DNA from: an uncultured bacterium
Lineage (GTDB): Bacteria; Planctomycetota; Phycisphaerae; Sedimentisphaerales; Anaerobacaceae
Direction of reading: 5' to 3'
Length of the DNA stretch: 5,528 nt
NCBI GenBank assembly: GCA_913009865.1
Contig: CAJVYK010000124.1
Span: 1 to 5,528 of the forward strand
The translations under genes and the position numbers were made by a program. Under the pieces are notes generated by a model. The model had not been told where the DNA came from. It saw only the letters and a program-made list of their open reading frames with translations, and did no database searches. Shown here piece by piece: positions 5,375 through 5,528 of this stretch (positions are counted from its first letter, which is position 1; each line of letters opens with the position of its first letter).

Positions 5375-5528
5375 ATGGTATCCTCAGGAGGAAAAAGCGT
5401 TCCGTCAGTTTGTCCGAAGACAGGTAAGCATCTCGGAGGCAACAGGAAACATCGCTGGTTGTTCTGGGTGTTTCCCATCGCTGGGTTATTGTCGCTGCTG
5501 TGGTTTCTGATTCGTGTTGTGCCGAAAC
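5375..5528 (+). CDS. Membrane-anchored protein, N-terminal fragment (possible DUF362-type protein)
   Basis: Only the first 51 codons are in the window; the frame is open to the end. The product begins MVSSGGKSVPSVCPKTGKHL. A basic, cytosolic-looking stretch of about 27 residues with CPKTGK is followed by one strongly hydrophobic, Trp-rich helix (about 28-46, WLFWVFPIAGLLSLLWFLI) and then RVVPK. This is not a cleavable signal peptide in form; a single anchor with the rest of the protein outside the membrane is more likely. From memory, N-termini of this kind occur in planctomycetal proteins that continue into a DUF362 (iron-sulfur related) domain. I cannot test this because the diagnostic part is beyond the window. 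The promoter, leader and strong ribosome site directly upstream support a real, separately expressed gene. Confidence 0.75.
   Translation, partial: MVSSGGKSVPSVCPKTGKHLGGNRKHRWLFWVFPIAGLLSLLWFLIRVVPK

Overview
The window is a contig end from a Gram-negative (lipid A-making) bacterium with moderate GC. It carries a lipopolysaccharide (LPS) gene cluster on the minus strand, a divergent cell-wall peptidase gene on the plus strand, and the start of a second plus-strand gene. Several details resemble what I remember from Planctomycetota, especially Phycisphaerae-like lineages: the N-terminus of the last protein, the two-helix membrane tail on the heptose phosphatase homologue, and weak or absent Shine-Dalgarno sites before most genes. 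This placement is inference from memory, with no search behind it.

Layout. Bases 5-38 are an exact copy of the Illumina TruSeq index-side adapter, so the first ~38 bases are not genomic. From about base 39, four genes run leftwards. In transcription order they are lpxK (3693 to 2641), a stand-alone heptose-1-phosphate adenylyltransferase rfaE2 (2605 to 2129), a GmhB-like HAD phosphatase fused to two membrane helices (2110 to 1193), and a waaF-type heptosyltransferase (1144 to 41). The gaps are 18-48 bases, which suggests one operon. The divergent intergenic region (3694-3829) contains a candidate lpxK promoter with a dyad in its spacer. Rightwards are a dacB/PBP4-type D,D-carboxypeptidase gene (3830-5236), a 138-base gap with the best promoter of the window and a hairpin-forming leader, and the first 51 codons of a membrane-anchored protein cut by the window end.

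How the genes fit together. LpxK phosphorylates the lipid A disaccharide. The GmhB-like and RfaE2 proteins correspond to the last two steps of ADP-heptose synthesis. The WaaF-type enzyme would add heptose to the inner core. The isomerase (GmhA), the sugar kinase (RfaE1/HldE N-terminal domain) and Kdo genes are not here. The divergent PBP4-like protein acts on peptidoglycan in the periplasm, so the locus as a whole serves the cell envelope.

Points for a second look are the adapter, the loss of metal-ligand residues in the GmhB-like phosphatase together with its membrane fusion, degenerate 7-base tandem repeats between and inside genes, the structured leader before the last gene, and the dyad in the lpxK promoter. 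I saw no tRNA, rRNA, CRISPR array, transposase or attachment site.
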